From PVC group bacterium (ex Bugula neritina AB1) (GTDB lineage: Bacteria > GCA-001730085): a stretch of 64,000 bases of DNA. The stretch is taken from contig MDLB01000107.1 of assembly GCA_001730085.1 (NCBI GenBank), forward strand, positions 38,027 to 102,026, read 5' to 3'. A program made the translations under genes and the position numbers. The notes under the pieces are model-generated. The model was not told where the DNA came from, did not search any database, and worked only from the letters and a program-made list of their open reading frames with translations. Positions 8,111-20,590 of the stretch are shown in pieces (the first letter of the stretch is position 1; every line of letters starts with the position of its first letter).

Positions 8111-9543
8111 GAAGTAGAACCATCTTTCCTCATTTGTGGAAACAAAATAACTTCTCTAATATTAACAACTCCTGTGAGTAGCATTGCAAGTCTGTCAATC
8201 CCTATCCCCAAACCTCCTGCAGGCGGCATGCCATATTCAAGAGCATTTACAAAGTCCTCATCAATACTATAACCATCTTCTCCCTCTCTAAGGTCTATTT
8301 GATCTTGGAAGCGGCGTTTTTGCTCAACGGGATCATTAAGCTCCGAATAAGCATTAGCGATCTCTTGCCCTCCAATAAAGAGTTCAAACCTTTCCGACAA
8401 GGTGGGATCATGTGGATGTGTTTTACTCAAAGGACAAAGCTCCGTAGGAAAGTCAATAACAAAGGTTGGGTTAATGAGTGTTTTTTCAACTTCTTCTTCA
8501 AAAATATGAGCTAACAAACCGGCGCGTGTCATTTTATGTGAATCATCAAACCCATATTTAGCAGAAAGTTCTTTCAAATTAACAGTATCTATATTTACAC
8601 CTGTATGATCTTTAACCGCGTCCTTCATGGACACTCTTTTCCACGGGGTTGAAAAATCCAAGGAATGATCTCCCCATTTCAAAACCATTGAAGGGTCACG
8701 CTCTTGAACAAGATGAACTATTAAATCTTCCGTTATCTTCATCATATCTTCATAGTTACCATAAGCGGCATAAAGCTCTAACATTGTAAACTCTGGGTTA
8801 TGCCTAGGAGAAACCCCTTCATTTCGAAAGTTCCGATTGATTTCATAAACTTTTTCGAAACCTCCAACCAACAACCTTTTTAAATAAAGCTCCGGCGCTA
8901 TCCGCAAGTAAAGATCGAGATCTAAAGTATTGTGATGTGTAATAAAAGGCTTCGCAGCAGCACCTCCAGCAACATCATGCATCATTGGGGTTTCAACTTC
9001 CATATAGCCAAGAGACTCAAGGTACTGTCTTGTTTTTTGAATCATTTGACTCCGAAATTTAAATCTTTCTCTCACTTCATCATTCACAATCAAGTCCAAG
9101 TATCTTTGTCTCACACGTAGCTCTTGATTTTTTAATCCATGAAACTTTTCAGGCAAAGGCATCAACGATTTTGACAAAATTTCAAAAGATTCTATAAGAA
9201 TTGTCGGCTCTCCTGTTCTTGTTAGAAAAGCTTTACCCTTAACACCAATAATATCTCCAACATCCAACTTTTTAACAAAATCCATATTCTCTGATCCGAG
9301 AATATCTTTGTGAAAATAAGTTTGAACCTTACCTGTTTCATCCTTAATATCAGCAAATAAAGTTTTACCATGCCCTCTTAAAAGAACCATTCGCCCTGTT
9401 AAAGAAACTTCCAAGTCTTTTTCAAAAACTTTCAAAAAACTTTCAATGGTATGTGTTTTTAAGAATTTTTTGCCGTAGGGGTTCATACCTGCATCCATAA
9501 GCTCTTGTCTTTTCTTTATGCGAACATCCCTAATCTCACTCAC
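8107..9543 (-). CDS. lysS: Lysyl-tRNA synthetase, class II
   Basis: 478 residues. An N-terminal OB-fold anticodon-binding domain (about 45-145) is followed by the class II catalytic core. Motif 2 is FRNEGVSPRHNPEFTMLELY and motif 3 is GGLGIGIDRLAMLLTG. It charges tRNA-Lys with lysine. The start is a GTG directly preceded by AAAGGAGG, a near-perfect ribosome binding site, which decides the start. It overlaps both the upstream HAD gene (8 bp) and the downstream lolC (4 bp), so all four genes form one tightly coupled operon. Confidence 0.95.
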   Translation of the reverse strand: MSEIRDVRIKKRQELMDAGMNPYGKKFLKTHTIESFLKVFEKDLEVSLTGRMVLLRGHGKTLFADIKDETGKVQTYFHKDILGSENMDFVKKLDVGDIIGVKGKAFLTRTGEPTILIESFEILSKSLMPLPEKFHGLKNQELRVRQRYLDLIVNDEVRERFKFRSQMIQKTRQYLESLGYMEVETPMMHDVAGGAAAKPFITHHNTLDLDLYLRIAPELYLKRLLVGGFEKVYEINRNFRNEGVSPRHNPEFTMLELYAAYGNYEDMMKITEDLIVHLVQERDPSMVLKWGDHSLDFSTPWKRVSMKDAVKDHTGVNIDTVNLKELSAKYGFDDSHKMTRAGLLAHIFEEEVEKTLINPTFVIDFPTELCPLSKTHPHDPTLSERFELFIGGQEIANAYSELNDPVEQKRRFQDQIDLREGEDGYSIDEDFVNALEYGMPPAGGLGIGIDRLAMLLTGVVNIREVILFPQMRKDGSTS

Positions 9544-10486
9544 AAAAAAATCCTCCTTTTTCCTTAAGTGATTTTTTCAAATCATCTGGTGTTTTCAAAA
9601 TAGTTGTAACGCCAACCTCCAACATTTTTTGTCGAAGAGTCACGTTTTCTTTATTCATAAATGCCCTTGGTTCTATCTTTATCTTCTCTTTCCCAGAAAA
9701 ACACATCAACATATCATCTATCTGGTCACCAATATAGACATACTCTCTATCCTTTAAACCTTTTTTATCAAAAAATGCATCAATCATCCATAAACTTTGC
9801 GGATGAGGCTTTTTCATTTTTTCCCCAACATCTGTTAAGGTTACAATCTTATCAAAAAAAGGAAGAAATCCGAATTTCTGTAAAGAATACAGGGCATCCT
9901 GTTTTTCTCTACCTGTAGCTATCGCCATTCCTGAGCTTTTGTTATTTATTTCTTTTAAAAAATCCGTAGAAAAAATTTTTTTTTCATTATGAATAGTTCC
10001 CACCTCCTTAACGTGAGCAGGTTTCTGTTCATAAGTTTTCTGAAAAAGCTCTTCTCCTAAATAGTATTCTTGAAAAATCCTCTTAACAAGATTTTTAGGA
10101 TGTATCGTTTTGTCAGGAACAGATGTTTTATCAAATAAAACCCAATCAGCGTTCAGTCCTCCGGTAGCATCTAAAATAGCGCCTAATCCTTCACCTGAAC
10201 ACCCTTTTAAAAACGATTCAATATCAACGTTATCAACATGTTTCGAAGAGGAGCCAAACAAAAAAGATATACAATAAAGGATGCCAGCTGTTACGTCCCA
10301 ATCGTCATTAAAAGAGCCTAAATTCTTAAATTTTTGAATACAATCTTTATCTATCCACAAATTATCCACAGATTTTTTTAAAACATTCTCAACATAAAAA
10401 AGAACTGTTTTGGAAATAGCCTGATAAAAAGAATCCTCAACATCTATAAGAACTCCATCTATGTCAAAGACAACACATAAACTCAT
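9536..10486 (-). CDS. HAD-superfamily IA phosphatase
   Basis: 316 residues. HAD motif I DIDGVL (D8, D10) is followed by a cap with the segment GSFNDDWDVTAGIL. From memory this pattern is characteristic of the subfamily IA hypothetical-1 group. Motif II is ATGR, the motif III lysine lies in KKPHP, and motif IV is IGDQIDDML. All catalytic residues are therefore present and a phosphatase or phosphoglycolate-phosphatase-like activity is likely. It is the first gene of the lysS-lolC-lolD operon. Unlike the HAD protein at 3198-4472 it has no signal peptide. Substrate unknown. Confidence 0.75.
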   Translation of the reverse strand: MSLCVVFDIDGVLIDVEDSFYQAISKTVLFYVENVLKKSVDNLWIDKDCIQKFKNLGSFNDDWDVTAGILYCISFLFGSSSKHVDNVDIESFLKGCSGEGLGAILDATGGLNADWVLFDKTSVPDKTIHPKNLVKRIFQEYYLGEELFQKTYEQKPAHVKEVGTIHNEKKIFSTDFLKEINNKSSGMAIATGREKQDALYSLQKFGFLPFFDKIVTLTDVGEKMKKPHPQSLWMIDAFFDKKGLKDREYVYIGDQIDDMLMCFSGKEKIKIEPRAFMNKENVTLRQKMLEVGVTTILKTPDDLKKSLKEKGGFFCE

Positions 10487-10747
10487 TGACTTCCCCTATT
10501 AAACATAAATCGAATGAACGCATTACAAAAATCTAAAGGCGATTCCTGCATAATATTTTAGACAGTTTCTTGAAAGCCTCCTAAAAGAGGTTACTATTAT
10601 AAACCCCTTTTCAATAAAAGCTACGGAAAGATTTTTCTATAATCTCAAAGCTTCTTATCCATTAAAAGTATCGTATATTTGGAAAAGCTTAACTTAATTT
10701 AAATAAAAAAGACCTATAAATTAAAGATAACCTTCTTCGAAACAATT

Positions 10748-11506
10748 TTACCCTTTTAGTGATTTCAAAATTGATTGTCGGTTCGCACGTGCTATATTCG
10801 AAACAGAAATACTTTTAGGACAAGCAGCCTCACACTCATAGGTATTAGAACAATGACCAAAGTTTTCCTCATCTACTTGATCCAACATATCTTCAACCCT
10901 TTGCAAGCTCTCAGGCTGACCTTGTGGCAACAAAGATAACTGAGAAATTTTAGCTCCAACAAAAAGCATCGGAGAAGCATTGGGGCAAGCCGCGACACAG
11001 GCGCCACAGCCTATGCAAGAAGCTGCATCCATCGCTAAGTCTGCTTTCTCCTTATCTATTAATGTAGCATTGGCATCAGGAGCACTCCCTGTTTTCGCAG
11101 AAATATATCCCCCAGAAGAGACAATCCTGTCTAAAGCAGACCTATCGACCACCAAGTCTTTCACAACAGGCATCCCCGCTGATCTCCAAGGCTCTACAAC
11201 CAATGTATCTTGATCTTTAAAATGACGCATATGAAGCTGACAAAGTGTCGTATCTTTTAATGGTCCATGAGCCTCTCCATTCACCATTGCACCACACATA
11301 CCACATATACCTTCGCGACAGTCATGATCAAAAGCGACAGGCTCCTCATTTTGAGCCACAAGTTTTTCATTAAGAAGATCTAGCGTTTCTAAAAAAGACA
11401 TGGAGACACTTACGTCTTCCAGTTGATATTCTTTAAACTTCCCTTTATCCTCTGGGCTCGATTGTCTCCAAATTTTAAAATTGAGCGTTATTTTTTTTGA
11501 CATCAT
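10748..11506 (-). CDS. sdhB: Succinate dehydrogenase/fumarate reductase iron-sulfur subunit
   Basis: 252 residues carrying the three cluster motifs. The [2Fe-2S] set is C63, C68, C71 ([11 protein letters not shown]) and C89. The [4Fe-4S] motif [11 protein letters not shown] is C164, C167, C170 and C174. The [3Fe-4S]-type set is C219, C225 and C229 ([16 protein letters not shown]). It transfers electrons from FAD in SdhA to the quinone site in SdhC at the inner membrane. The chosen ATG has AGGAG upstream and overlaps the sdhA stop codon. Confidence 0.93.
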   Translation of the reverse strand: MMSKKITLNFKIWRQSSPEDKGKFKEYQLEDVSVSMSFLETLDLLNEKLVAQNEEPVAFDHDCREGICGMCGAMVNGEAHGPLKDTTLCQLHMRHFKDQDTLVVEPWRSAGMPVVKDLVVDRSALDRIVSSGGYISAKTGSAPDANATLIDKEKADLAMDAASCIGCGACVAACPNASPMLFVGAKISQLSLLPQGQPESLQRVEDMLDQVDEENFGHCSNTYECEAACPKSISVSNIARANRQSILKSLKG

Positions 11507-13416
11507 TCATAACTCCTCTGAGAGAGTTTCACATTTTCAAATAAGAGCTCTTCCTGATGCCTAGAAGGAGCTTGGTTTTTATCTTTGTATTCCCAGACAG
11601 ATGCGTGACAAAAATCTTTATCATTTCGTAGCGGGTCCCCTTTATCCGTTTGAAAATCTTCTCTAAAGTGACCTCCACAAGATTCATTACGAGACATCGC
11701 GTCTAAGATCATAAGCTCACCATACTCCAAGAAGTCGGCAACTCTACCAGCTTTTTCCAAGGACTGATTAAGATCTTTCGCAGAGCCAAGAACATTAACC
11801 TCTGACCAAAAGCGTTCTTTTAACTCTAAAATCAAAGACAACCCCTCTTCTAAACCCTTAGGAGTTCGAGCTATTCCACAATGATTCCACATGATTTGCC
11901 CCAGTTTTTTATGAAAGTAATCAACCGTTTTGTTTCCCTTCACCTTGAGCAGGGTAGATATATGCTGATTAACTTTTTGTTTAGAATCTTCAGCAAGTGT
12001 AGAACTTTTATCTTTTTGAATAGGGTCGACAGAAGCCAAGTAATCACTCACCGTAGCAGGTGCAACAAAATATCCATCTGCTAAGCCTTGCATTAAAGCA
12101 CTGGCTCCCAAACGATTCGCACCATGATCTGAAAAATTCGCTTCTCCAAGAACAAATAGTCCGGGGATTGTACTCATCAAGTTATAGTCAACCCAGAGAC
12201 CTCCCATCGTATAATGCACCGCAGGGTAAATCCTCATAGGAACTTGAAAAGGACTCTCTCCGGTTATCCGGTCATACATGTCAAAGAGATTTCCATATTT
12301 TTCAAAAATCACATTCTTCCCAAATTTATCAATAGCTTTGCCAAAGTCAAGATAAACAGACATTTTATACTCACCCACACCTCGACCTTCATCACATTGT
12401 TTTTTCATGCTCCGAGCAGCTACATCTCTAGGAACAAGGTTCCCAAAACTTGGATAAATTCTTTCTAGAAAATAATCCCTTTCTTCTTCAGGGATTTCAG
12501 AAGGGTTCCTAGTATCTCCTGATCTTTTAGGCACCCAAACACGGCCATCATTCCTTAAACTTTCACTCATCAAAGTCAACTTTGATTGAGTGTCACCTTC
12601 GAGAGGCATACATGTAGGATGAATCTGAACAAAACAAGGATTGGCAAAACAAGCGCCTTTTTTGTAAGCTCTCCAAGCTGCCGTAACATTGCTAGCCATC
12701 GCATTTGTAGAAAGAAAAAAAACATTAGAATAGCCGCCTGTCGCCAAAACAACAGCATCAGCCATATGCGTTTCCAATTCCCCCGAAATAAGATTTCTAA
12801 CAGTGATTCCCTTCACTGCTTCATCCACGATCAAGTCAAGCATTTCTCTGCGAGAAAACAGCTCAATGTTTCCTCTGCCGACTTCTTTCATTAAAGCTCC
12901 GTAAGCCCCCAATAAAAGTTGCTGACCTGTTTGACCTCTAGCATAAAAAGTTCGTGAAACCTGCGCACCTCCAAATGACCTATTGGCTAAATAGCCACTA
13001 TATTCACGTGCAAAAGGAACTCCCTGAGCAACACATTGATCTATAATATTATTGCTAAGCTCAGCTAATCGGTAAACATTCGCTTCCCTAGCACGATAAT
13101 CCCCACCCTTGATTGTGTCATAAAAAAGACGAAAAATACTGTCTCCATCATTGCAATAGTTTTTTGCAGCATTGATACCCCCCTGAGCAGCTATACTATG
13201 AGCTCTACGGGGAGAATCTTGAATACAAAAAGACTTGACGTTATAGCCCATCTCCGATAAAGAAGCAGCAGCAGAGGCTCCTGCCAAGCCCGTTCCAACA
13301 ACTAAAACAGTATAGTTTGAACGTCTAGAAGGGCTAACCAACTTAAGATTCATTTTATGATTTGACCACTTTTGTTCAAGAGGGCCAGAAGGGATCCTAG
13401 AGTTTAGATTCATCAA
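11503..13416 (-). CDS. sdhA: Succinate dehydrogenase/fumarate reductase flavoprotein subunit
   Basis: 637 residues. The FAD-binding [17 protein letters not shown] is near residue 40, and the covalent-flavin region [17 protein letters not shown] contains the expected His. The motifs [15 protein letters not shown] and [11 protein letters not shown] are also present. The N-terminal [10 protein letters not shown] extension and these motifs look like the Bacteroidetes-type subfamily rather than the alphaproteobacterial/mitochondrial one. It oxidises succinate, or reduces fumarate in the reverse direction, as part of sdhCAB. It overlaps sdhC by 20 bp. A Met 21 residues further in is a possible alternative start, but the extension is conserved in the subfamily. 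Confidence 0.93.
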   Translation of the reverse strand: MMNLNSRIPSGPLEQKWSNHKMNLKLVSPSRRSNYTVLVVGTGLAGASAAASLSEMGYNVKSFCIQDSPRRAHSIAAQGGINAAKNYCNDGDSIFRLFYDTIKGGDYRAREANVYRLAELSNNIIDQCVAQGVPFAREYSGYLANRSFGGAQVSRTFYARGQTGQQLLLGAYGALMKEVGRGNIELFSRREMLDLIVDEAVKGITVRNLISGELETHMADAVVLATGGYSNVFFLSTNAMASNVTAAWRAYKKGACFANPCFVQIHPTCMPLEGDTQSKLTLMSESLRNDGRVWVPKRSGDTRNPSEIPEEERDYFLERIYPSFGNLVPRDVAARSMKKQCDEGRGVGEYKMSVYLDFGKAIDKFGKNVIFEKYGNLFDMYDRITGESPFQVPMRIYPAVHYTMGGLWVDYNLMSTIPGLFVLGEANFSDHGANRLGASALMQGLADGYFVAPATVSDYLASVDPIQKDKSSTLAEDSKQKVNQHISTLLKVKGNKTVDYFHKKLGQIMWNHCGIARTPKGLEEGLSLILELKERFWSEVNVLGSAKDLNQSLEKAGRVADFLEYGELMILDAMSRNESCGGHFREDFQTDKGDPLRNDKDFCHASVWEYKDKNQAPSRHQEELLFENVKLSQRSYE

Positions 13417-14119
13417 GAACTCCCACTTTTATTACTTGATCGTTACCATAATGATTTAGAAAATATGCATATATCGGAATAGTCACATAAGATAAGGTTA
13501 TACATATAGAAAAGATACGCGAAAACTTCTTCAAAAAACCACCATATTTTGAAGAGTATATCCCAAAGGTTTGAAAAAAACTTTGAAAACCATGATCCAA
13601 ATGCAAGCCGACAGCAACCATAGAAAAAATATACCATAGCGAATGTCTTAAAGATGAAAAAGAGTTAAAGACAAGACCGTAGAGCCCGAGAGATTTTCCA
13701 TTAACTACAGTGGCCTGCCCTTCGTGACTAGAAAAAGTATAATCCAACAAGTGCAAAACAATGTATATAAAAATAATAGGACCCGTTAAGGTCATTAACC
13801 TAGAAGAAAAAGACCTTTGAGCAGAACTTTTTTGGACAGAATATTTAACAGGCCGAACTTTTCTTTTTCTGATTATCAAGAATACGGTTAGGTACATATG
13901 AAAAATAAAAATAAGAAACAGTACAAACTCAAAAAAGTTAAGAAAAGGTCTCATATTTTGAAGTTTTTTTGCGTACCCATTAAAGACATCTGCGCCAGCA
14001 AAAAACGTTAAGTTTCCCGCCAAGTGAGCGACAACAAAAAAAATCAAAAATAATCCTGTGACAGCTATGATTTGTTTAATTCTAATCAAAGACTTAGGTA
14101 CAAGAAAAGACATTTCCAA
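13397..14119 (-). CDS. sdhC: Succinate dehydrogenase cytochrome b558-type membrane subunit
   Basis: 240 residues with five hydrophobic helices (about 13-35, 55-80, 105-130, 155-180, 200-225). Histidines occur in helix contexts such as VAHLAG, IFHMYL and LHLLDY, as expected for axial ligands of two b hemes. This is the single-subunit type B membrane anchor that replaces SdhC plus SdhD and is usually linked to menaquinone. Gene order sdhC-sdhA-sdhB with overlaps indicates one complex. It lies 54 bp after the atpC stop on the same strand and may be read from the atp transcript. Confidence 0.85.
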   Translation of the reverse strand: MEMSFLVPKSLIRIKQIIAVTGLFLIFFVVAHLAGNLTFFAGADVFNGYAKKLQNMRPFLNFFEFVLFLIFIFHMYLTVFLIIRKRKVRPVKYSVQKSSAQRSFSSRLMTLTGPIIFIYIVLHLLDYTFSSHEGQATVVNGKSLGLYGLVFNSFSSLRHSLWYIFSMVAVGLHLDHGFQSFFQTFGIYSSKYGGFLKKFSRIFSICITLSYVTIPIYAYFLNHYGNDQVIKVGVLDESKL

Positions 14120-14173
14120 CCTCGCTTTTAGAATCTTTTATCAAACTGTCTCTCATCTCTTTATTTCTACTCA

Positions 14174-14443
14174 TTAATCAATATTTTCTTCTACCAAAAG
14201 ACTAACAACATTGGAAGACACGTGAACGATACCCTTTTTTACAGACAAAGAGGTCGTTCCTTCATCAGTCTTCACATCAATGCGGCCATCTCTTAAAGGA
14301 GATAAGAAAGGTGCGTGCCCAAACATTAGTCCAACATCTCCATCAAGAGCAGGAACTAAAAGAAAAGACGCCTTTCCTTCCCATACTTTTTTCTCACGCG
14401 AAACAATTTTTAAATCTAAAAACTGTTCTTCTTTTTTAGACAT
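14174..14443 (-). CDS. atpC: ATP synthase epsilon subunit, short form
   Basis: Only 89 residues against about 130-140 in most bacteria. What is present is the beta-sandwich N-terminal domain, including the GDVGLMFGHAPFLSPL segment. The C-terminal two-helix domain that can extend and inhibit ATP hydrolysis is absent, not frameshifted: the reading frame ends cleanly and the next gene follows after about 50 bp. Short epsilon chains are known in some phyla. It couples gamma to the c-ring at the bottom of the stalk. Confidence 0.88.
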   Translation of the reverse strand: MSKKEEQFLDLKIVSREKKVWEGKASFLLVPALDGDVGLMFGHAPFLSPLRDGRIDVKTDEGTTSLSVKKGIVHVSSNVVSLLVEENID

Positions 14444-14459
14444 ATATCCAACCCACTCT

Positions 14460-15866
<1,407 letters not shown>

Positions 15867-16004
15867 TTAAATTAGCTAGTTTCACTCACAGAAACTATTG
15901 CAACATCTCTCATATTCTTTAGTGGAACATGATTTTAAAATAGTTTGCAATAATCCTTCTCAAACATTTAAGACACACAAAGCAAAAATAATCATATGTA
16001 CTTT

Positions 16005-16853
16005 TTAAACATTGACCAAAGCTTCTGAGCCACTTGAAATTTCAATCATCTCTTTTGTTATTGCTGCTTGTCTAACTCGATTATAAATCAAGTTTAACGA
16101 AGAAATCATTTCTTCTGCATTATGAGTAGCAGAGTCCATCGCTGCCATTCTAGCACTTTCCTCGCTCACAGCTGCTGAAGAAACGGCATAAGTTACTGAA
16201 GAAAAAAGATATTCTTCAACAAGTTGATCAAGAACCTCTTTTTCATCCATCTCGTAAAGGGTTTCTGCTTTTTTCCCTTCACATTCACCTTCACAAACAG
16301 GAAAAATTTTTTTCAAAGAAACTTTTCTTGTCAAAGTGTTCACAAACTCTGTATATAAGAAAAAAACTCTATCGTAAGAAGCATATCTCTGAAGCACCAC
16401 CTCAGAAACTTCTTGAACAAAACTTCCAAAAGAAATAGCCCCTGGATTCTCAAAAAAAAATTCCGAAGATTTTCCTAGGCCCTCAAAAAACATTTGTCCG
16501 CGCTTGCCAATAACTCCAATATCATAATCCGACTTTTTTAAAAGTGCCGTGGCTTCGCGAATAACCGCAGAGTTATAGTTACCACAAAGACCTCTATCCC
16601 CTGTAATAATAACAACCAAGTCTTTCTGTTTATCCATCTTTGTTTTACGCAAAAAAGGGTTTGCTAAGCCTCTATTCCTCTGAGCCACATCCTCAACAAC
16701 GTGCGCCATAACTTTTGCAGAAGGCTTGACCTTCTGAAAAGTCTTATCAAATTTGCGAAACTTAACACTGGAGATCATCTGCATCGCACGCGTCATCTTC
16801 TGAGTCTTTTTTACGCTATCTATACGTTTTTTAATTTTTCTTATTTTAGACAA
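16005..16853 (-). CDS. atpG: ATP synthase F1 gamma subunit
   Basis: 282 residues. It has the N-terminal coiled-coil helix beginning MSKIRKIKKRIDSVKKTQKM, the central VVITGDRGLCGNYN motif, and the C-terminal NRVRQAAITKEMIEISSG helix that forms the central shaft. It transmits rotation of the c-ring to the catalytic head. It sits 4 bp after atpA in the operon. Confidence 0.95.
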   Translation of the reverse strand: MSKIRKIKKRIDSVKKTQKMTRAMQMISSVKFRKFDKTFQKVKPSAKVMAHVVEDVAQRNRGLANPFLRKTKMDKQKDLVVIITGDRGLCGNYNSAVIREATALLKKSDYDIGVIGKRGQMFFEGLGKSSEFFFENPGAISFGSFVQEVSEVVLQRYASYDRVFFLYTEFVNTLTRKVSLKKIFPVCEGECEGKKAETLYEMDEKEVLDQLVEEYLFSSVTYAVSSAAVSEESARMAAMDSATHNAEEMISSLNLIYNRVRQAAITKEMIEISSGSEALVNV

Positions 16854-16857
16854 TGTA

Positions 16858-18372
16858 TCACCTTAAATAATTTTCTCTCAATGGCTCCAAAATCTTAACC
16901 AAAAGACTTTCCAAAGCTTCTGATAAAACCTTTTTAGCAAGTAATTTCTCAGCAAAATCTTTGCCTTGTTCTGTCTCAAAAAGAGGGATCAGAGCACCCT
17001 TAAACTCAGCAATTTTATCAACAGGAACTTCGTCTAAGAATCCCTTTGTCCCGGCATAGACAAGAGCAACCTGCACAGCCAAAGAGTAAGGAGAATATTG
17101 AGATTGCTTCAAAAGCTCTGTCAATCGCTGTCCTCTTGTGATCTGTTTTTGTGTCGCAGGATCTAAATCTGTACCAAATTCAGAAAAAGACTCCACTTCT
17201 CGGAATTGAGCTAAGTCTAGACGAAGACGACCTGCAACCTTTTTCATAGCCTTGGTCTGAGCACTTCCCCCTACACGAGAAACAGAGAGCCCAACATTAA
17301 TCGCAGGACGCAAGCCTGAGTAAAAAAGATCTGCCTCTAAGTAAATCTGTCCATCTGTAATAGAAATCACATTCGTAGGAATATAAGCTGAAATATCTGA
17401 AGCTTGTGTCTCAATAATAGGCAAAGCCGTTAAAGACCCTCCACCTTTCTCTGGGCTCAATTTTGCCGCCCTCTCCAAAAGTCTAGAGTGTGAATAAAAA
17501 ACATCCCCTGGATAAGCCTCTCTTCCCGGAGGTCTTCTCAACAAAAGCGAAAGCTGTCTATATGCTACAGCATGTTTAGATAAATCATCATAAACAATAA
17601 GAGCATGCTCACCCTTATCTCTAAAATACTCTCCCATAGAGGCCCCACTATAGGCAGAGATATACTGCATCGCAACAGAGTCACTCGCTGAAGCAGCAAC
17701 AATCGTGGTATATTTCATAGCTCCATGAGCTTCCAATGTGTTCCGGATACGAGCTATCGTTGACTTCTTCTGACCAATTGCAACATAGATACACTTAACA
17801 TCCTGATCAGCTTGATTCAAAATCGTATCAATAGCTATCGCTGTTTTTCCGGTTTTACGATCACCAATAATAAGCTCTCTTTGTCCTCTTCCAATAGGAA
17901 TCATAGCATCAACAGAAAGAATACCCGTCTGCAAAGGTTCTTTCACTGGTTGTCTATCAACCACACCCAATGCCTCATTTTCAAGCGGATAAAAGTCAGT
18001 AGCATTTATTTTTTCTTTACCATCCAAAGGATTCCCAAGAGGGTCAACAACCCGCCCTAACAACTCTTCTCCCACAGGAACTTGAACTGACTTGCCTGTC
18101 GCTTTGACCTCATCTCCTTCTTTCAAGGCTGTTTCATTCGCCAAAATAACAGCTCCAACAACGTCACTTTCAAGATTTAAAACCATCCCGTAAACTTTAC
18201 TTCTGGGAAAAAACAAAAGCTCACCAATCATGGCGTTACGGATGCCATACAGTTTAGCTACTCCATCACCAACCTGAACAACCGTCCCTACTTCTGAAAT
18301 TTCAACCTGAGAAACATACTGGTCAATTTGACGACTTATGATCGACGTCAATTCTTCTGCTTTGAAACTCAC
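16858..18372 (-). CDS. atpA: ATP synthase F1 alpha subunit
   Basis: 504 residues. The non-catalytic nucleotide-binding P-loop is [13 protein letters not shown] and the conserved [17 protein letters not shown] segment is complete. It forms the alpha3beta3 hexamer with AtpD. It lies between atpH (17-bp spacer) and atpG (4-bp spacer). Confidence 0.97.
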   Translation of the reverse strand: MSFKAEELTSIISRQIDQYVSQVEISEVGTVVQVGDGVAKLYGIRNAMIGELLFFPRSKVYGMVLNLESDVVGAVILANETALKEGDEVKATGKSVQVPVGEELLGRVVDPLGNPLDGKEKINATDFYPLENEALGVVDRQPVKEPLQTGILSVDAMIPIGRGQRELIIGDRKTGKTAIAIDTILNQADQDVKCIYVAIGQKKSTIARIRNTLEAHGAMKYTTIVAASASDSVAMQYISAYSGASMGEYFRDKGEHALIVYDDLSKHAVAYRQLSLLLRRPPGREAYPGDVFYSHSRLLERAAKLSPEKGGGSLTALPIIETQASDISAYIPTNVISITDGQIYLEADLFYSGLRPAINVGLSVSRVGGSAQTKAMKKVAGRLRLDLAQFREVESFSEFGTDLDPATQKQITRGQRLTELLKQSQYSPYSLAVQVALVYAGTKGFLDEVPVDKIAEFKGALIPLFETEQGKDFAEKLLAKKVLSEALESLLVKILEPLRENYLR

Positions 18373-18389
18373 TATTTCATCCTCGCTTT

Positions 18390-18938
18390 TTAATGCTCCG
18401 CAGAGCTACTTTTAAGTTTTTGCAACTGACACAGCAAACTTGCATCGTACAAGGTATCTCCTAGTCGAACACGAAATCCAGCCATAAGAGACCCTATCTC
18501 CGTCACTTTCCAATCAATCTTTTTATCACTCCCTAACTTTTCTCCAAAAAGAGATTTTATATAAGAAAGATCCTCCGAAGAAGTATTAGGAGTTATTTCA
18601 ATTTCGCCAGCTAGAATATTATTTTCCTCTCGAAATAAAAGCCTAAAAGCTTCCGCAACAGACTTTAACAAGGAAAATCTTCCATGATCCATCAAGGTCA
18701 TTACAGACGCAATAAAGTCTTTCTCAAGTTTTATAGCTGACAAAATTTGCATAAAAACAAGCTTCTTCTCTCGAAAATCAATTTTAGGATGTGTCAGAAA
18801 AACACTAATAGAAGGATATTCATCCAAAAGACTTTCTAAAAGTTGAAAGTTTTCTAAAAAAAGCTTCACACGAGAAACATCTGAAGAAACTTGCTTTAAA
18901 AATGCCAATGCATATCTACGAGAAAGATCACTACTCAT
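18390..18938 (-). CDS. atpH: ATP synthase F1 delta subunit
   Basis: 182 residues. The N-terminal helical domain begins [11 protein letters not shown] and the C-terminal tail [21 protein letters not shown]-like region (here [14 protein letters not shown]) matches the OSCP/delta family. It joins the alpha subunits to the b-type peripheral stalk. It overlaps atpF by 4 bp. Its presence argues against the N-type ATPase operon, which lacks delta. Confidence 0.9.
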   Translation of the reverse strand: MSSDLSRRYALAFLKQVSSDVSRVKLFLENFQLLESLLDEYPSISVFLTHPKIDFREKKLVFMQILSAIKLEKDFIASVMTLMDHGRFSLLKSVAEAFRLLFREENNILAGEIEITPNTSSEDLSYIKSLFGEKLGSDKKIDWKVTEIGSLMAGFRVRLGDTLYDASLLCQLQKLKSSSAEH

Positions 18939-19420
18939 AAATGTTTCTCAATATCTTTCGAATAAATTGAAAAGTATTTTTTTCGATCCTGCAAAGACAT
19001 CTCTCTCATTAACAGTTTTTCTGACAAAGAAATAGCAATTTGAAAAACTTCATCTTTAAGCTCTTCCTTTGTCTTTTCAACATGCCTCTCAACATCTTCT
19101 TGCCCTCTCTGAACAAGCCTTGCAGCCTCTGTTTTTCCTTTTTCTATCAAAGCATCCTTCTGTTTAGATCCCATTGATCTAGCTTTTTTTCCGATAGAAA
19201 TAGCCTCTTCTTTTGCTTGAGAAAGAAAAAGATCTGCCTCTTTAAGTTTTTCTTTAGCCTCAGAATGATACTTATCTGCATCATCCCAGAGTTTCTTAGT
19301 CTTACTCGATCTATCATCAAGCATCCCAAGAACAGGTCCATAAAAAAACTTTTTCATAAAAGAAACTAAAAGCAAAAAGCCCAATGTCTGCAAGACAATT
19401 GTTGGCCAATTGATATCCAT
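18935..19420 (-). CDS. atpF: ATP synthase F0 b subunit
   Basis: 161 residues. One N-terminal membrane helix (about 7-25) is followed by a long charged coiled coil with regularly spaced Ala and Glu/Lys residues (about 40-150), the standard architecture of the peripheral-stalk b chain. It lies between the second c-subunit gene (14-bp spacer) and atpH (overlap). Only one b-type gene is present, so a homodimer is expected. Confidence 0.9.
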   Translation of the reverse strand: MDINWPTIVLQTLGFLLLVSFMKKFFYGPVLGMLDDRSSKTKKLWDDADKYHSEAKEKLKEADLFLSQAKEEAISIGKKARSMGSKQKDALIEKGKTEAARLVQRGQEDVERHVEKTKEELKDEVFQIAISLSEKLLMREMSLQDRKKYFSIYSKDIEKHL

Positions 19421-19434
19421 AAGAGATAACCTTT

Positions 19435-19752
<318 letters not shown>

Positions 19753-19808
19753 TCAACTTCACTAAAGTTTTTCCTAAATCTAACAAAAGAAATTAAACTC
19801 TTACCTTA

Positions 19809-20582
19809 TCAATCACTCAGTTGCATAGAAATATACGTTGTCGCAAGCATTGCAAAAACAAAAGCTTGAACAAACCCTGCAAAAAGACCAAAAAAGGCAT
19901 ACGCAACAAAGTATAAAATAGAAATCACCGGCGCCATCAAAGCATAAAGCGAACCTCCCGCTAAGCCCATCTGAGAAAAAGATTTTTCCACAATATCCGG
20001 ACCCCCAACAGATGAAATCACCTTAAACACAACCATAGGAATCATCCCAAAAATAACCCCACCGCCAAACATATTTCCAAACAAACGAAAACAATGAGAA
20101 AGTGTTTGCCCAATCTCTCCTATAACATTAAGCGGCAACATAAAAATAAAGGGTTGCCCATAGCTTTTCAAGTAACCTCCAAGCCCTTTTGTACAAATCC
20201 CAGAAAAATGCGCAACAAAAAAAACAGTCAAAGCCAAAGACAAACAAACATTCAAGTCTTCTGTAGGACTAGACATCCCTGGAATAATCCCAATAATATT
20301 AGAAACTAAAATAAACAGAAAAACAGTAGCAACAAAAGGAAAGTATTTTCTAGTCCTATCCTTCAACGTTCCCTCTAAAATAGAAAAAAAGCCACCCACA
20401 AACATCTCAAGCAAAGACTGCTTTTTAGAGGGAAAGAACTTTAACTTGCGCGTAGATAGAAAAGAAAAAACGATCATGATCAAAAGAACAATAAAAATCA
20501 TTCGCCATGTAACATCATTAAAAACTATTTCGCCCAATCTAGGAATCTGAATACTGCTTTTATGAACAGCGCCTACATCCAT
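19809..20582 (-). CDS. atpB: ATP synthase F0 a subunit
   Basis: 257 residues with five to six membrane helices. The essential arginine is present in the conserved HCFRLFGNMFGG segment (about residue 165). The C-terminal helix YFVAYAFFGLFAGFVQAFVF matches the family. It forms the two ion half-channels beside the c-ring. Unusually, it is flanked by two different c-subunit genes, one on each side. Confidence 0.93.
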   Translation of the reverse strand: MDVGAVHKSSIQIPRLGEIVFNDVTWRMIFIVLLIMIVFSFLSTRKLKFFPSKKQSLLEMFVGGFFSILEGTLKDRTRKYFPFVATVFLFILVSNIIGIIPGMSSPTEDLNVCLSLALTVFFVAHFSGICTKGLGGYLKSYGQPFIFMLPLNVIGEIGQTLSHCFRLFGNMFGGGVIFGMIPMVVFKVISSVGGPDIVEKSFSQMGLAGGSLYALMAPVISILYFVAYAFFGLFAGFVQAFVFAMLATTYISMQLSD

Positions 20583-20590
20583 AAAAAAAT

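Noticed and set aside
12214-12894. Plus-strand frames of 60-100 codons inside sdhA, atpA, gyrA and other genes
   Set aside because: They are antisense or out-of-phase shadows of clearly conserved genes.
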